This document shows, piece after piece, positions 25,501 to 36,089 of a DNA stretch of 64,000 bases. The stretch comes from Ambrosia x helenae (taxonomy: Eukaryota; Streptophyta; Magnoliopsida; Asterales; Asteraceae). The notes beneath the pieces are model-generated. The model was not told the DNA's origin and did not search any database. It saw nothing but the letters and a program-made list of their open reading frames with translations. Made by a program: the position numbers and the translations under genes. Numbering within the stretch: position 1 is the first letter of the stretch; each line of letters opens with the position of its first letter. The stretch is taken from the NCBI GenBank assembly GCA_030844895.1, contig CM061231.1, forward strand, positions 130,419,023-130,483,022. The letters run 5' to 3'.

Positions 25501-26652
25501 GTGGATGCCAGTGTTTTAACAAGAAGCCAAACTGGTGACATCAACAGATGCTTGTACTCGTGCTTCATTTCACAAATTGAGCCAAAGTCTACTGCTATGG
25601 CCATGCGAGAACCAAGCTGGGTTGATGCGATGCAAGATGAACTGAATCAATTTGAGAAGCTAAAGGTGTGGAAGTTGGTTAAACTACCTCCAGGAAAACG
25701 ACCTCTTGGCACAAGGTGGGTTTATCGAAACAAAAGAGATGATAGTGGGGTAATTGTACGAAACAAAGCTAGATTGGATGTGCAAGGGTTCAGACAAATT
25801 GAGGGTTTAGATTATGATGAGGTATATGCACCGGTTGCGTGGTTGGAAGCAATCAGAATATTTCTTGCCTACGCATCGTTTAAGGGATTTACTGTCTATC
25901 AGATGGACATCAAAACAACATTTCTATATGGAACTGTGAAAGAAGAGATCTATGTTGGTCAACCACCGGGTTTCACAAACCCAAAATATCCAGAGCATGT
26001 GTACAAACTAGACAAAGCTTTGTATGAGTTACATCAGGCACCTCGTGCTTGGTATGCTACCATGACTGAACACTTGCTCGCTAATGGATACACCCGTGGT
26101 GTTATTGATCAGACTTTATTCATCAAGACAGTGAATGATGATCGAATTCTGGTGCAAATTTATGTGGATGATATAATCTTTGGTTCCACTAGTGATGCAC
26201 TGTGCAAGGAATTCGAAGAGGTGATGAAAAAGCAGTTTGAGATGAGTGCTCTTGGTGAAATGACATTTTTCTTAGGTTTGCAAGTTCGTCAAAACTCTAA
26301 GGGTATCTTGATTCATCAAGGTAAATATGTGGATGACATTCTTGCAAAATTCAGCTTCAATGATGTAAAGCCCGCCAACACCCCGATGTCTGAGAGACCA
26401 AGTCATTCTACTGCTGATCTTTCAGATTCTGCTGCTGAAACTCATTCTACTCCTATTGGTGTTATTAGTTCTACTGTTGTGCCTGCTATTGCAACTGAAT
26501 CATTCTCTCAATTCATGAGCAAGGCACCAATCACAGGAAGAATAAATGAAGAAGTTGGATCTTCCAGTGCATCCGGTGCGAGTAAGGTCTTGTTTGATGA
26601 GGAAGCTTTTCAAAGAGCTCAGATGGCTTTCTTAGTTGATAAAGAACAATGA
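25501..26652 (+). pseudogene. pol: Copia reverse transcriptase joined to 3' coding sequence; RNase H missing
   Basis: RVT_2 domain covers roughly codons 35-285, with QMDIKTTFLYG (expected alanine is Thr) and catalytic [10 protein letters not shown] at 26158-26187. After VKPANTPMS the frame switches at once to a Ser/Thr-rich segment with no RNase H pattern, ending at 26652. The RNase H-coding segment has therefore been deleted and RT fused to the downstream region. It cannot finish reverse transcription alone. Confidence 0.86.
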
Positions 26653-26756
26653 AAACATGTGGATGTTGAATTTTTGACAACTGAAGAGAGAGAGACGCTA
26701 GTCAGGAAGGAATTGACAGCGAAGAAGACATTTTTGCTGAGCTGGATGTTCATAGA

Positions 26757-27908
26757 TTGCAGACTAAAGTGCTGAAGCTGGAGACTGAGAATGTGTGGCT
26801 AACTGCTCAAGTACAGAGTCTGATGGAGACGGTCACTGAAAAGAATCAAAAGATTGCTGAGTTGGAGTCAGGATTAGGCGATGTTTCAGCCAGACTGCTT
26901 AACTTGACTCAGAAACTGGAGAATAAGTTTGGAAAAGAGTTTTCAGAGACGTCATCATTTGTTGAGAAAGTTATGACTCCTGCGGAGCGTGAAAGATCAG
27001 AAAAGGAACATGAAGAACATATGAAGAAATATTTTGAAGATCAAGTTCCTAGAGTGAGAAATCGTCGTCCTGGAAGCACTTATGTTCTTAAAAATACAGC
27101 TGAGCCATCTATTGATCCCATGGAGGAGCATCCTGAAAGATTTGTGACAATTACCAGAGATCGATTTGATACTTATGGAAATCGAACAGGGATAGAATGT
27201 TGGAGATATAATGATGACTAGGGAGTTTTTGTAGTTCATAGAGGAAATGGAGCCATTGAGTATTATGCTTCTACTTCTGCCTTCAACTCCTGGACCAAGA
27301 TCGATTTGGCAGAACTTGCAAGAGCTCCTTTCATAAATTAGACAAGAAATCCAAGAAATAAGATTGGAAGCACATTTCATAAGAAGATTCAGGAACAAGC
27401 TAAGGTGAATTTCAGGGATATAAAGACTGCAAGCTCACTATTAGTGGAGTATAAGGGTGTATTGACTGTAGATGGAAAGCCATTCAAGACAGTTCAATGG
27501 CCGCCTACTGAAAAGATGAAAACCATTCCTTTGTCTAAACCAATGGACAAGGGATGCTTGAAGGATATGAAGTTTTGGGTCTATGATCCCACCTCTAGGT
27601 CTACAGTGATTGTTTGTTATACTGATGAGCTGAGAGTGTTTGATGCCAAAGATCTGATGAGTTTGCATTATGAAGATATTCAAATTCTGGTGAAACATCA
27701 GATTCAATGTGATCCTACATATGAAGCCTGTGCTAAATCGTTTACTAGTGCAGTGACTCAGATAGCTAGATTGGGATTAGCATCTAACAGAAGAGGAAGA
27801 GTAGAAACTGGATTGTTCGGTCCATATGTTGGTAAGTCGTCTGAAGAGTGGAAGAAGGCATTGGAGAAAAAGAAGAAAATCTCCAAGAAGCGCAGCAAGA
27901 AGCAGTAG
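26757..27908 (+). pseudogene. Extra 3' ORF of Sirevirus-like Copia, broken
   Basis: Block 26757-27221 starts with a coiled coil (leucine/glutamate heptads over about 70 residues), then a charged region and FVTITRDRFDTYG. It stops at 27219-27221 and is followed by block 27405-27908 in the same frame, past another stop near 27340. The end is Lys-rich (about 20 residues). Its place after pol matches the env-like or extra ORF of Sireviruses. No signal peptide or membrane segment is visible, so an envelope role is not supported. Confidence 0.6.
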
Positions 27909-27929
27909 AGACACACCAAGTCAGCACAA

Positions 27930-27944
27930 ACCTAGGGGGGATAT
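27930..27944 (+). promoter_or_regulatory. Polypurine tract
   Basis: CCTAGGGGGGATAT lies directly before the 3' LTR. Confidence 0.75.
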
Positions 27945-28248
27945 TGTTGGGCTAGATTTTAGAGGTTTGCGTTGTCTTGGATTATTTTGTTATTGGGTTC
28001 GGCCTGTGAAGCCCATGTAGGAATGACCGCCTATGTTATGTATAAATAGGGGTCTCATAGTTTGTTTTGGGGTTGCTTGTCAATTATTTTGTTTCGCCCT
28101 TGTGTACCAGACGGTTCATAGAAACCATGTGCACCTTTTAATCAAATCATTCTGTTTCAAGTTTCTTCTTTGTTCTTGTCATACAATCATTGTTTCCGCC
28201 TTTGGTTGTTTGTGTTTGATACCTGGTAGAGAGGATTCTGGACTAACA
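27945..28248 (+). repeat. 3' LTR of plus-strand Copia
   Basis: Same length as the 5' LTR, about six substitutions. Confidence 0.93.
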
Positions 28249-29640
28249 ATCCCAAATTACCTTTGAGATGCACGTGTGGTTTCAAATACATGTTCAAGTT
28301 GTGGACATACTGTCATTGCCTCAACAGTTCATGTTGTTCCTCCAAAAATGCTAATGCTTTTTCTCCTTGTTGAGTTTTGAGGTCCACTAACTGTTTCAAC
28401 TTATCTTCTTTCGTTGCCCGGTCTGACCTAAATTTGTCAACCAAAGAATTTTTGCCCGAAGACTCAACATCGGCATTAAGATCCTTCATCCTACTAGTGG
28501 GGTGGAGTCGTCCGGTGTACTAGACGCATGATAGTTGTTGGCGTCCGATGACTTGCATCTCTTGTCGGAATGACTATTGGACAGTTCTTCACCCATAAAT
28601 GCTTGCATTTTAAATTTGTCATGATATTTTACAATCTCACATGCCGCTTCATGGCAAAAACCAGAAGGATGACTTTATCTGTAAACTTTCATCACTCTTT
28701 GCATCACATTAAGATCACTACATACACTGCTTTGTAGGCGCTCCTATAATAAAGTAAGTAAAAAAATATTTTAGTATAATTTATGTTAAAAAAAAAGTAT
28801 GCTATAAATACTACCACTTGTTAATGAAGTCTGTTGAACTCATTAATTTTTTGGTTCATAGAGGTCCATTTTGAAGTACTATGATCGAGGCTTCGATTGG
28901 TTCCTCCCAACAATTCGTTGTAATGTTTTTGAACCACCTTCCAAAAACTCCCTTTGCATCTTTGATTACTTTTCTCCCAGTTTTCCGACACCTAGCACCA
29001 AGCTTTTGCCAAATAAACTTCTTGTCCCGTTATCCGCTTTGTGGCCTTTATTTGCGAGGCAATTTTTTTCCCTTGCATGCCGCCTTGTTCATCTTCATCT
29101 TCTACAACAAGAATATCTTCAACATTATCGCCCAAGTTATATCCTTCTTCATCATCATGTGCCTCGCGTCTCAGGTACAAGTTCGTCATTATCATCCACC
29201 TCCATGGAGGACTCGTTCTTGCTCTCAATTGCTTGATGAATGGTTAGACTCCTCATTGCAAATGGGTTGAAGTCCTCCATTTGTTTTGGTATTTGAGGTG
29301 AGGTAAAATAATGTACATAATATTGGGGTTGGGGTTGTTGGTATGGTTGGTATTGAAATCGTGGTTGTGAGAGTGGTTATGTTTGTTGATAAAATTGTAG
29401 TGGTGGGAGTGATTGTGTTTGTGTTGGAAAATTCATCACGGGTCTATACCTTTCCGCCGCACTTGAAACTGAAACCGGCTGTGAACATGATCCTCTATCC
29501 TTACTACTTGAACCTCTTCCTTCTGATTTAGATGATCCTCTTTCACCCTTTAATTTTCTTAGATCTATTTGGTTGTTGTTGAAAGTGTTTGAGATTAGAG
29601 TGTTTGATTTTGTTGTTGTAAATAAATTTGGGGCATGTTA
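28249..29640 (-). pseudogene. MYB/SANT-like (Harbinger-associated type) pseudogene, split by Copia
   Basis: Read right to left: a Gln/Pro-rich N terminus (about 29540-29280), then MEDFNPFAM and an acidic stretch. A SANT/trihelix-like domain follows with VYLAKAW, FWKVVQKHYYELLGGTNRSL and SKWTSMNQKI (about 29070-28810). A C-terminal region follows (QAFMGEELSNSHSDKRCKSS near 28600). Frameshifts and stops (near 29165, after AKAWC, and in the tail) make it a relic. The helix pattern matches the DNA-binding proteins of PIF/Harbinger transposons, though similar host proteins exist. The reading runs into the Copia target site at 28249. Confidence 0.6.
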
Positions 29641-29659
29641 TTTACAAAACAACATAAAT

Positions 29660-30050
29660 TAGGTTTGCACAGCCCTATACGGGTCGTAAAGACCTTTACG
29701 ACCTGTAGAGGGTGTCAGTGGAATTAATGTCTTCTGAAAAAGCAACCCTATATGCCCTAGTAAAGGTCATTACGACCCATAAAGGGGGTTTTGTCAGGTT
29801 GCATGAAGCCCTATAGGGACCGTAAAGGGCTTTACTGCCTGTAATTTTATACGAGATACGAGGATAATCAATGAACAGACTGACTTGCAGTGTATCAATC
29901 TGAAAAGCAACTTATCTACGGTCCTAAAGACCTTTACGATGCGTAGATATATGGTGGTCGGGTGCATTAAAACCCTATACGACCTATAAAGGTTCTTACG
30001 GGTCGTAGAGGTCCAGATATATTCTTCTTCCTTGGCTTCATTTTTCAGAC
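29660..30050. repeat. GC-rich palindromic repeat cluster
   Basis: At least six imperfect copies of words such as CCCTATACGGGTCGTAAAG and TTTACGACCTGTAGAGG, each nearly self-complementary. Related copies lie at 44611-44775, across the nested insertion. Confidence 0.7.
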
Positions 30051-30357
30051 GACGAAAACAAAAACAAAATCCTTAAACTCTATCCCTCCTAAAATCCGAT
30101 CCATACCAAGCTATCACGATGTATTCGGGTGTAACATCGCATATTTTTCCCCAAATTTTTAATTAATAAAACCACCACTTTACCTAGTATATTTTCTTTT
30201 GACAATTTTTACATGAATTCAATATATGTTTTAATAAAATCTTTGGATCTCGACGTTCTAGTATGTTTTAAAAAGTATTCGTAACATTTTTAACCTTGTG
30301 TAACCATAATATATATAAAATAATATAGTATATATATGATAAATGCTCAAAAAAGAA

Positions 30358-30432
30358 ATGTTTGGATCGGGACTCGAACCCGTGTCCAAACCAACACACA
30401 CACACATACTCAAACTACTAAGCCACGTGACT
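30358..30432 (-). other. Antisense tRNA-like module in solo LTR
   Basis: On the minus strand box A TGGCTTAGTAG fits TRGYNNARNNG exactly. Box B GGGTTCGAGTCCC is about 35 nt on, with four of five T-stem pairs, then TTTCTTTTTT. The segment between contains a (GT)n run that replaces an anticodon-like region. Confidence 0.6.
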
Positions 30433-30508
30433 CTTTTATGATTATATCCAGACACGATAAAATTTAACACCTCTTAGATTATGGCTAGTCAACCATGAAT
30501 AAGTAAAC

Positions 30509-31211
30509 TGTTGGATCAGTATTAGCTGCTCTTTTAGTTGAACTTGCTAGTTGACACTTAAGTGTTTAGCAAGTTCTTTGGTGAGTGATAGCACAGCGGA
30601 ATGTTTATAAGTTTTATAGCTACACTTATCAACAGGAGTTATTACTCCCCCTGGAATCAAGAACTAATAAATGAGAAGTGTTTATTGAGAATCTAAGTAT
30701 TGAATGAGAATGAAATACTTTGACAGATTCTCAGTAAACACGAAATGGAAATAACAATAATAAGAGTTGAAGGATTTCTTGTATTAAAATCAATGTCTAA
30801 AACAGAAGGATGAATCCTTCTATTTATAGACTAAACAAATACATGAACCTTGCCAAAAAGCAAGTTCAGAAACAAGTTGCAACAAGTTGCAGTCTTGGAA
30901 CTTGTACATAAAGCAAAAAAGAAATACTAAAGTATTAAACTACTGATATACAAAGGCGGTGGAAAAGATCTTCTTTAAGTACTGATGAATGACAAACTAC
31001 TGATGAGTAGTTTGTCTTCAGTAGTTCTTCAGTAGAAGTGTCTGGTTTGAACTTCAGAACTTCTGATGACTTCTTCTTCAGTACTTCTGAATCTCTTCTT
31101 CAGCAGTTTGATTCCTTGTCTTCAGCAGTTCCATACTTAGAGTATTTTGACAGAAAGTGAATTAGACTAAGGTTTGCAAAAGTGGTTTCACTAATCCTTT
31201 TTGTCCTAACA
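30509..31211 (-). repeat. 3' LTR of minus-strand Copia
   Basis: On the plus strand it runs TGTTGGATCAG to GTCCTAACA, 703 bp. Full of TTCAGTAGTT and ACTTCTGATG words. Confidence 0.95.
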
Positions 31212-31228
31212 ATCTCCCCCTGGATTGA
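31212..31228 (-). promoter_or_regulatory. Polypurine tract
   Basis: On the minus strand it reads CCAGGGGGAGATT, next to the 3' LTR. Confidence 0.85.
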
Positions 31229-31252
31229 TGAAGCCAAAACCTTACTAATTCC

Positions 31253-34200
31253 TTATTGTTCCTTTCTGTTCTTCACAATTTTCCATATTCCTTTGAACAT
31301 GGAATTCTTGAGTTGGTTTAGTTGATCATCAGTAAGAGACCCTTTTCTTGGTTCCAAGTGTTGGATTGTAAGCAGGTCTTTGGTTGATAGTTTCTTCAGT
31401 TCATTCATCGACCTATATTCCCTGCTTGTTTGATCTCTTCTTGCCACAAGTACTGAGTTGTTATCAGTAAAGGACCATCTGATGACTGGTACTTTAGACT
31501 TGTCAAAGTCTGCAGTGTAGGGAACCATGGTGGTACCCTGGGTTTCTCCTGAGTGTTGAATGTTTTCAACTTCAGTGACTCTCAGGTGGGATTCACTTCC
31601 CTGCTGTTGTTCCATCACATTAGGTATCTGAAATGTTGGCAAGTGATGTTCAGTTACTACCTTGGTGTGCAGTTTGTCTGTGATGGTCTTCTGGATTTGA
31701 TATGCAAAGATGGAAGGATCCCTGAATTGTGTGAGCAGAGGCTTCTCTTCTATGTCAAAATCAGAATGTACTACTGTACTACCTTCTAGTAGTACCATTA
31801 TGAAATCAGTCTTCACTTTCTCCTCTGTCTTCTTTCTTTGGGTAGCTGGTCTTCTTTGAACACCAGAAGTTCTAACTACTGAAGTTGAAGCTTCAGCAGT
31901 TTGAAACTTCTCTGGATTAGCAGCCCTTGCAGCCTTGTATTTTCTGTATGTGTCCACCAATCTTTCTTCTTTCCACTTGGACACTGAGGCTTTTGAACCA
32001 TAACCATTGGCTACCAGTTCTTCTATCATCTGAGCTCTCTTAGCCTTTGTGTCTTTACCTGTTGCAAGTTTATCTGCAATCAGTTGAGCTCTTCTTATCA
32101 GCTCTTCCACAGAGAGTCTCTTCAATGTGTGGGCTTTGACTTTGCTGTTCTTCATAATGTAAGACATCAGTTGATGTCTTTTGTCTTGTTCAGAAATCTC
32201 ATCTAGGCTAGCCTGCCTTTGTAGTTCAGCTTCATAAGCCTGAAGTTTTTCTTCATGGCTTAGGTCTAAGTCATCCCTTTCTTCCAGATTTTTCCAAATC
32301 AGATCTTCTCTGGCCTTCTTTTGGGCTGCAACTAAACTCTTCTCTAGTAATTCAGCTGATTGAGAGATTGGAGAAGGGTTTAGCACAGTCATTGTTGTAA
32401 CTGTTGTAGTAGGCCTGATAGGAGCAGAGGTTGGTTGAGTAGGAGCAGTTGTTCTGGAAGGGTCAGCAGTTTGAGTCTTGGAAGTGTTAACTTCTGATGG
32501 GTTGACAACTTCTGAAGGTTTGTCAACTACTGAAGGATTGTCTTCAGTACTTTCTGATTCTTCATCAGAACTTTGGCCATCAGAGGTTTCTTCATTATGC
32601 CCTTGGGATTCATCAGCCTTTTCAGTATCTTCTATTTCTTGAATAGAGACACCAAACTGTTGTGCCAGTTTCTCTTTTCTGGCTTGATCTTGTTGATCTC
32701 TAGCTAGGATAGCCACTCTTGCCTTTCTTCTGGCTTCAAGTGTATCCATAGGTACCTTGATTTTCTCCCCCTTTTTGGCTTTATCACCTTTGGAAGTTGA
32801 AGCTTGGGAGAAATGACCTTGAAGATGAGCAATCTGTTTGCTGTTGTGATCAATCTTGTTGGACAGATCATTCATCTTCGTCTGTATCACTCCAAATTGG
32901 TTCTTCATGGACAGCTCCAAGTCAGCTGTGTATGTTTGGATGTGATTTTTGATGAGGGTGTTCATCATGTGATACAAGGGACCATCTGGGCTGCATAGTT
33001 GGTTCAGGTCTATGCTTGGTTGCCCAGGGAATTGGGTAGGCATTTGTAGTGAGGGGTGTGTTTTTGGTTGATCTCCTTGTTGTACAGGAGATGCCACTCT
33101 AGGGGAATCATGGATTGAGTGGGCTTTAACCTGAGATGGTGTGACTAGCTGCTTGAGCTTAGAGACACCAGGTGCAGGACCTTCACGTATAGCCGTCAAT
33201 TCAGTAGTTTTTAGTTTTGAAACACCATCCAAATTAATGGAATCATCTGAATCCCTGATTACATCCTCAATGAGGACTGTATCAGTTACATCATGAGCTG
33301 AGCCCAACTCAGTTGTCTCATGTACCTCTTGTTCTTGGTTCAGAGGATTTCCTACCTCAGGCATTAAGCCTTCATCAGTAGTTGCCACAGTTGAGGTCTT
33401 AGCTATTTTACTTCTGTCCTCAGGTCCACCACTGGGTGGTAAATGAGTAGTAGCAGCCTCAAAAGTACCAAAGGTTTCTAAGTTTGGGCTTAGAGACCCT
33501 GGTTCATCCTCATCTCTTTGGTTACGGCTATGAGTGTCCACATCCATGTCACTGTCTGAGTCTATGTCCCCTGTTTGATGTGGTTGATGGGGACTGACAA
33601 GTGTTGATGGGACTTTCTCTTTTAGCTCGGAGAGAAGTTTGGCTATTTCGATGTCTGGTTCAGAAATTTGGGGTGTTGGTTCAGTAGTTTGGGCAGTGGG
33701 TTCAACAGTTTCAAAAGAAGAATCTATTGGAATAGTTTTTCTAAGTCTTTTTCTTTTGAAAAGGATAGTTATTGGTGCTCTTGGTGGGGTTTGAGATGGA
33801 TGAGACTGAGAGGATGTTTCAGTCACATCTTTAAGAAGTGCAGATTGCACAGTAGTCTGTTCAGGCATCTCAACCTCCTGAACAGCTTTTCTTTTGGGTT
33901 TGGTGGGTTTTTGTTTTGTTATCTTAGGTTTCTTGGCCTTTGGTGGTGTAGGTTTGGAAGATGAGGGTTCCATGGGGACTGGTTCTGGTTCCCCTTGGTC
34001 ATCTTCTGGCCAGGCAGCCTGTTTGTTGTGCCTTGAGTATGCTTGTGAGGTTAAGGGTTTCAAAATTTCAATTTTACCCACAAGCACCTCATTACCCAGT
34101 TCAGATATTATGCACTGCATAATGAACCTTGGATATAACAAAAACTTTTTCTTAGTGTTATTGTGATGTAACACCAACTCATTAAAGAAAAGTTTTGATG

Positions 34201-34717
34201 CCCTGAAATTTGTTTCATTCACAATAGAATGAAAGATTGGTTGAAAGGTTGAGGGCATCTGGTCATAAGACCCAGTTTTAGGACTCAAGCACATAATAAT
34301 ATAATGAAACAAAAGTTTATATTTTGGTTCAAAATACTTTATAAAGATTGTAGCTTGTGAGAGAGTACCTTGATAACCACACTCAGTCATGGTTAGGTGG
34401 ATAGCAGAGTTGTCAAACTTCTCAGGGGCATTCACATCATTCAACCCCAGTCTGTTTGAGAGTATGGCCTGTGTTATTGCCATTTGTCTCCCTTTAATTG
34501 TTGAGTTGAGGGAGATAACTTCATCATCCACCATCACTGTCTCAGCATTAGCCCAGAACTCATTTAGAGTTTCAGGATGAATTGGTGGGTCTATGGTGAG
34601 AGCGGTGAAATATTGGGATTTGACGACAAGATCAATGATCTCATCGTATTGGGACCAGCCTTCTTGTTTTTCTAAGTAGGCTCTGAGATTGTGTCCCTGT
34701 TTGAGAACTAAAGCCAT
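31253..34717 (-). CDS. Intact 1154-residue extra ORF of Sirevirus-like Copia
   Basis: The largest open frame in the window, placed after pol, where Sireviruses carry their env-like gene. Residues about 1-230 form a compact region starting MALVLKQGHNLRAYL. Residues about 230-520 are Pro/Ser/Thr/Glu-rich and low in complexity, with Lys-rich patches that could be nuclear signals. About 570-640 and 770-900 look coiled-coil (Gln/Glu/Lys/Leu heptads). The C terminus (about 990-1154) is more conserved-looking. No signal peptide or hydrophobic membrane span is seen, so envelope function is not supported by the sequence. It is unbroken while pol is broken. Confidence 0.75.
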   Translation of the reverse strand: MALVLKQGHNLRAYLEKQEGWSQYDEIIDLVVKSQYFTALTIDPPIHPETLNEFWANAETVMVDDEVISLNSTIKGRQMAITQAILSNRLGLNDVNAPEKFDNSAIHLTMTECGYQGTLSQATIFIKYFEPKYKLLFHYIIMCLSPKTGSYDQMPSTFQPIFHSIVNETNFRASKLFFNELVLHHNNTKKKFLLYPRFIMQCIISELGNEVLVGKIEILKPLTSQAYSRHNKQAAWPEDDQGEPEPVPMEPSSSKPTPPKAKKPKITKQKPTKPKRKAVQEVEMPEQTTVQSALLKDVTETSSQSHPSQTPPRAPITILFKRKRLRKTIPIDSSFETVEPTAQTTEPTPQISEPDIEIAKLLSELKEKVPSTLVSPHQPHQTGDIDSDSDMDVDTHSRNQRDEDEPGSLSPNLETFGTFEAATTHLPPSGGPEDRSKIAKTSTVATTDEGLMPEVGNPLNQEQEVHETTELGSAHDVTDTVLIEDVIRDSDDSINLDGVSKLKTTELTAIREGPAPGVSKLKQLVTPSQVKAHSIHDSPRVASPVQQGDQPKTHPSLQMPTQFPGQPSIDLNQLCSPDGPLYHMMNTLIKNHIQTYTADLELSMKNQFGVIQTKMNDLSNKIDHNSKQIAHLQGHFSQASTSKGDKAKKGEKIKVPMDTLEARRKARVAILARDQQDQARKEKLAQQFGVSIQEIEDTEKADESQGHNEETSDGQSSDEESESTEDNPSVVDKPSEVVNPSEVNTSKTQTADPSRTTAPTQPTSAPIRPTTTVTTMTVLNPSPISQSAELLEKSLVAAQKKAREDLIWKNLEERDDLDLSHEEKLQAYEAELQRQASLDEISEQDKRHQLMSYIMKNSKVKAHTLKRLSVEELIRRAQLIADKLATGKDTKAKRAQMIEELVANGYGSKASVSKWKEERLVDTYRKYKAARAANPEKFQTAEASTSVVRTSGVQRRPATQRKKTEEKVKTDFIMVLLEGSTVVHSDFDIEEKPLLTQFRDPSIFAYQIQKTITDKLHTKVVTEHHLPTFQIPNVMEQQQGSESHLRVTEVENIQHSGETQGTTMVPYTADFDKSKVPVIRWSFTDNNSVLVARRDQTSREYRSMNELKKLSTKDLLTIQHLEPRKGSLTDDQLNQLKNSMFKGIWKIVKNRKEQ

Positions 34718-35246
34718 GTGGTTTGTGTGTGTTGATGAATCGAACAGTGATTTTGTGTTGCAGGTTCAGGGGTTTGAAAGCTTTCTTGAGAGAGAAGGAG
34801 GGAATTTTTGTGTTTGAAAGGATAAGCGTTGAAAAAAGATATTTATCAGAAGTTTTTAACCGCTTGGATCTTCTTTATTAGAAGTTTTTAAACCGCCTAG
34901 GTTAAAAATCTTTTTATCAGAAGTTTTAAACCGACTAGGTCAAACTTCTGATGATGGGAAAAGTCAGATTTGCCCTTTTTGACTAAACTGCTGATGAAGG
35001 ATTATCTTTATCAGTAGTTCCCATTTTCTCTTCAGTAGTTTTAACAGCTGATGAGAAATACTTTATAAATACTTTTATTCATAACTTCTGAAGGTTATTT
35101 TATCAGAAGTTAATCACTTTTCAGAAATTATCCCCATACTGATGTTTTGTTCATCAGTAGTTTCTCTCTTTTCAGAAGTTTTTCAAGTGTTTGAAAACAG
35201 ATGTAAGTGAAAATCAAAAATTGTGCAGAAAAATAAATAGAAACAC
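34718..35246 (-). other. Non-coding spacer between pol and extra ORF
   Basis: Holds about three tandem units of roughly 36 bp centred on ATCAGAAGTTTT (34845-34935) and further CAGAAGTT and CAGTAGTT words to 35180. Confidence 0.6.
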
Positions 35247-36089
35247 TTACAAATTTAGCATCCCTAGCATGGATACTAACTTCTGAAATGTTGATGTGTC
35301 AAGGGGTTTAGTGAAAATGTCAGCTATTTGATTAGCTGTTGCTACATGTTTCACTTCAATCTTGCCTTTTTCATAGCAATCTCTTATGAAATGATACCTG
35401 ATTTCAATATGTTTAGTTTTTGAAAACTAAACAGGATTTTGAATGATGCTAATGGCAGATTTGCTGTCTACAAGCAATGGTGTCTTGGTTTCTTTGATTC
35501 CATAATCAAGAAGTTGATATTGGAGCCATTGTATCTGTGATGTACAACTTGCAGCTGCAATGTATTCAGCTTCAGCAGTTAAAGTTGCAACAGATGTTTG
35601 TTTCTTTGATTGCCAGGACACTAGACAGTTTCCCAAGAATTGACAACCACCAGATGTTGATTTTCTTGACATTTTACACCCTGCATAGTCACTATCTGAA
35701 AAAGCTGATAACTTGGTATTGCTTGAAGCAGGATACCAAATTCCAAGTGTGGGAGTTCCTTTCAGATATCTGAAAATTCTTTTGACTGCAATAAGGTGTG
35801 ATTCCCTAGGAGCTGATTGATATCTAGCACAGACACATGTTGAAAACATAATATCTGGTCTAGAAGCAGTTAGATATAAAAGGGAACCTATCATACATCT
35901 ATACATGGTTTGATCAACCTGTTTTCCTTGATCATCTGGTTCAACTTGTGTGGTTGGTGTCATGGGGGTGGAACATGATTTACAGTCTTGTAAAGAAAAT
36001 TTGTTTAATAATTCTTTAACATATTTTGATTGATGTATAAAAGTTCCATTTGTTTGTTGTTTAATCTGCAGTCCCAAAAAGTACTGCAT
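35247..36089 (-). pseudogene. pol: Copia RT end and RNase H, one stop
   Basis: The frame from 36089 ([12 protein letters not shown]) covers the RT connection region and RNase H, with SDSDYAGC and LTAEAEYIAAA as catalytic-region motifs and VDSKSAI. A TAG at about 35424-35426 interrupts RNase H. The same frame then runs on to a natural-looking TAA at 35247. RNase H removes template RNA during reverse transcription. Confidence 0.85.

Larger units (their letters stand above)
19645..28248 (+). mobile_element. Degenerate Sirevirus-like Copia retrotransposon
   Basis: 8.6 kb with 304-bp LTRs (19645-19948, 27945-28248) and perfect duplication ATCCC (19640-19644, 28249-28253). A Met-tRNA primer site follows the 5' LTR and a G-rich purine tract precedes the 3' LTR. 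Order is gag, protease, integrase, RT (Copia order), then extra 3' coding sequence. The LTRs differ at about six positions (about 2%), so insertion is fairly recent, yet the genes carry stops, frameshifts and a lost RNase H domain. It interrupts a MYB-like pseudogene on the other strand. Confidence 0.92.

Noticed and set aside
28033..28266. Small protein in the Copia 3' LTR, also at 19733-19966
   Set aside because: LTR sequence repeated at both ends; no coding features.
28992..29270. Plus-strand proteins at 28871-29270
   Set aside because: Shadow frames opposite the MYB-like pseudogene; the minus strand carries the recognisable domain.
30358..30432. Independent SINE insertion in the solo LTR
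   Set aside because: The gag-only LTRs have a matching module at the same position, so it is more likely ancestral to the LTR. A very old SINE origin remains possible.
31253..34717. Envelope protein
   Set aside because: Position is env-like but no signal peptide, membrane span or glycoprotein-like cysteines are seen.
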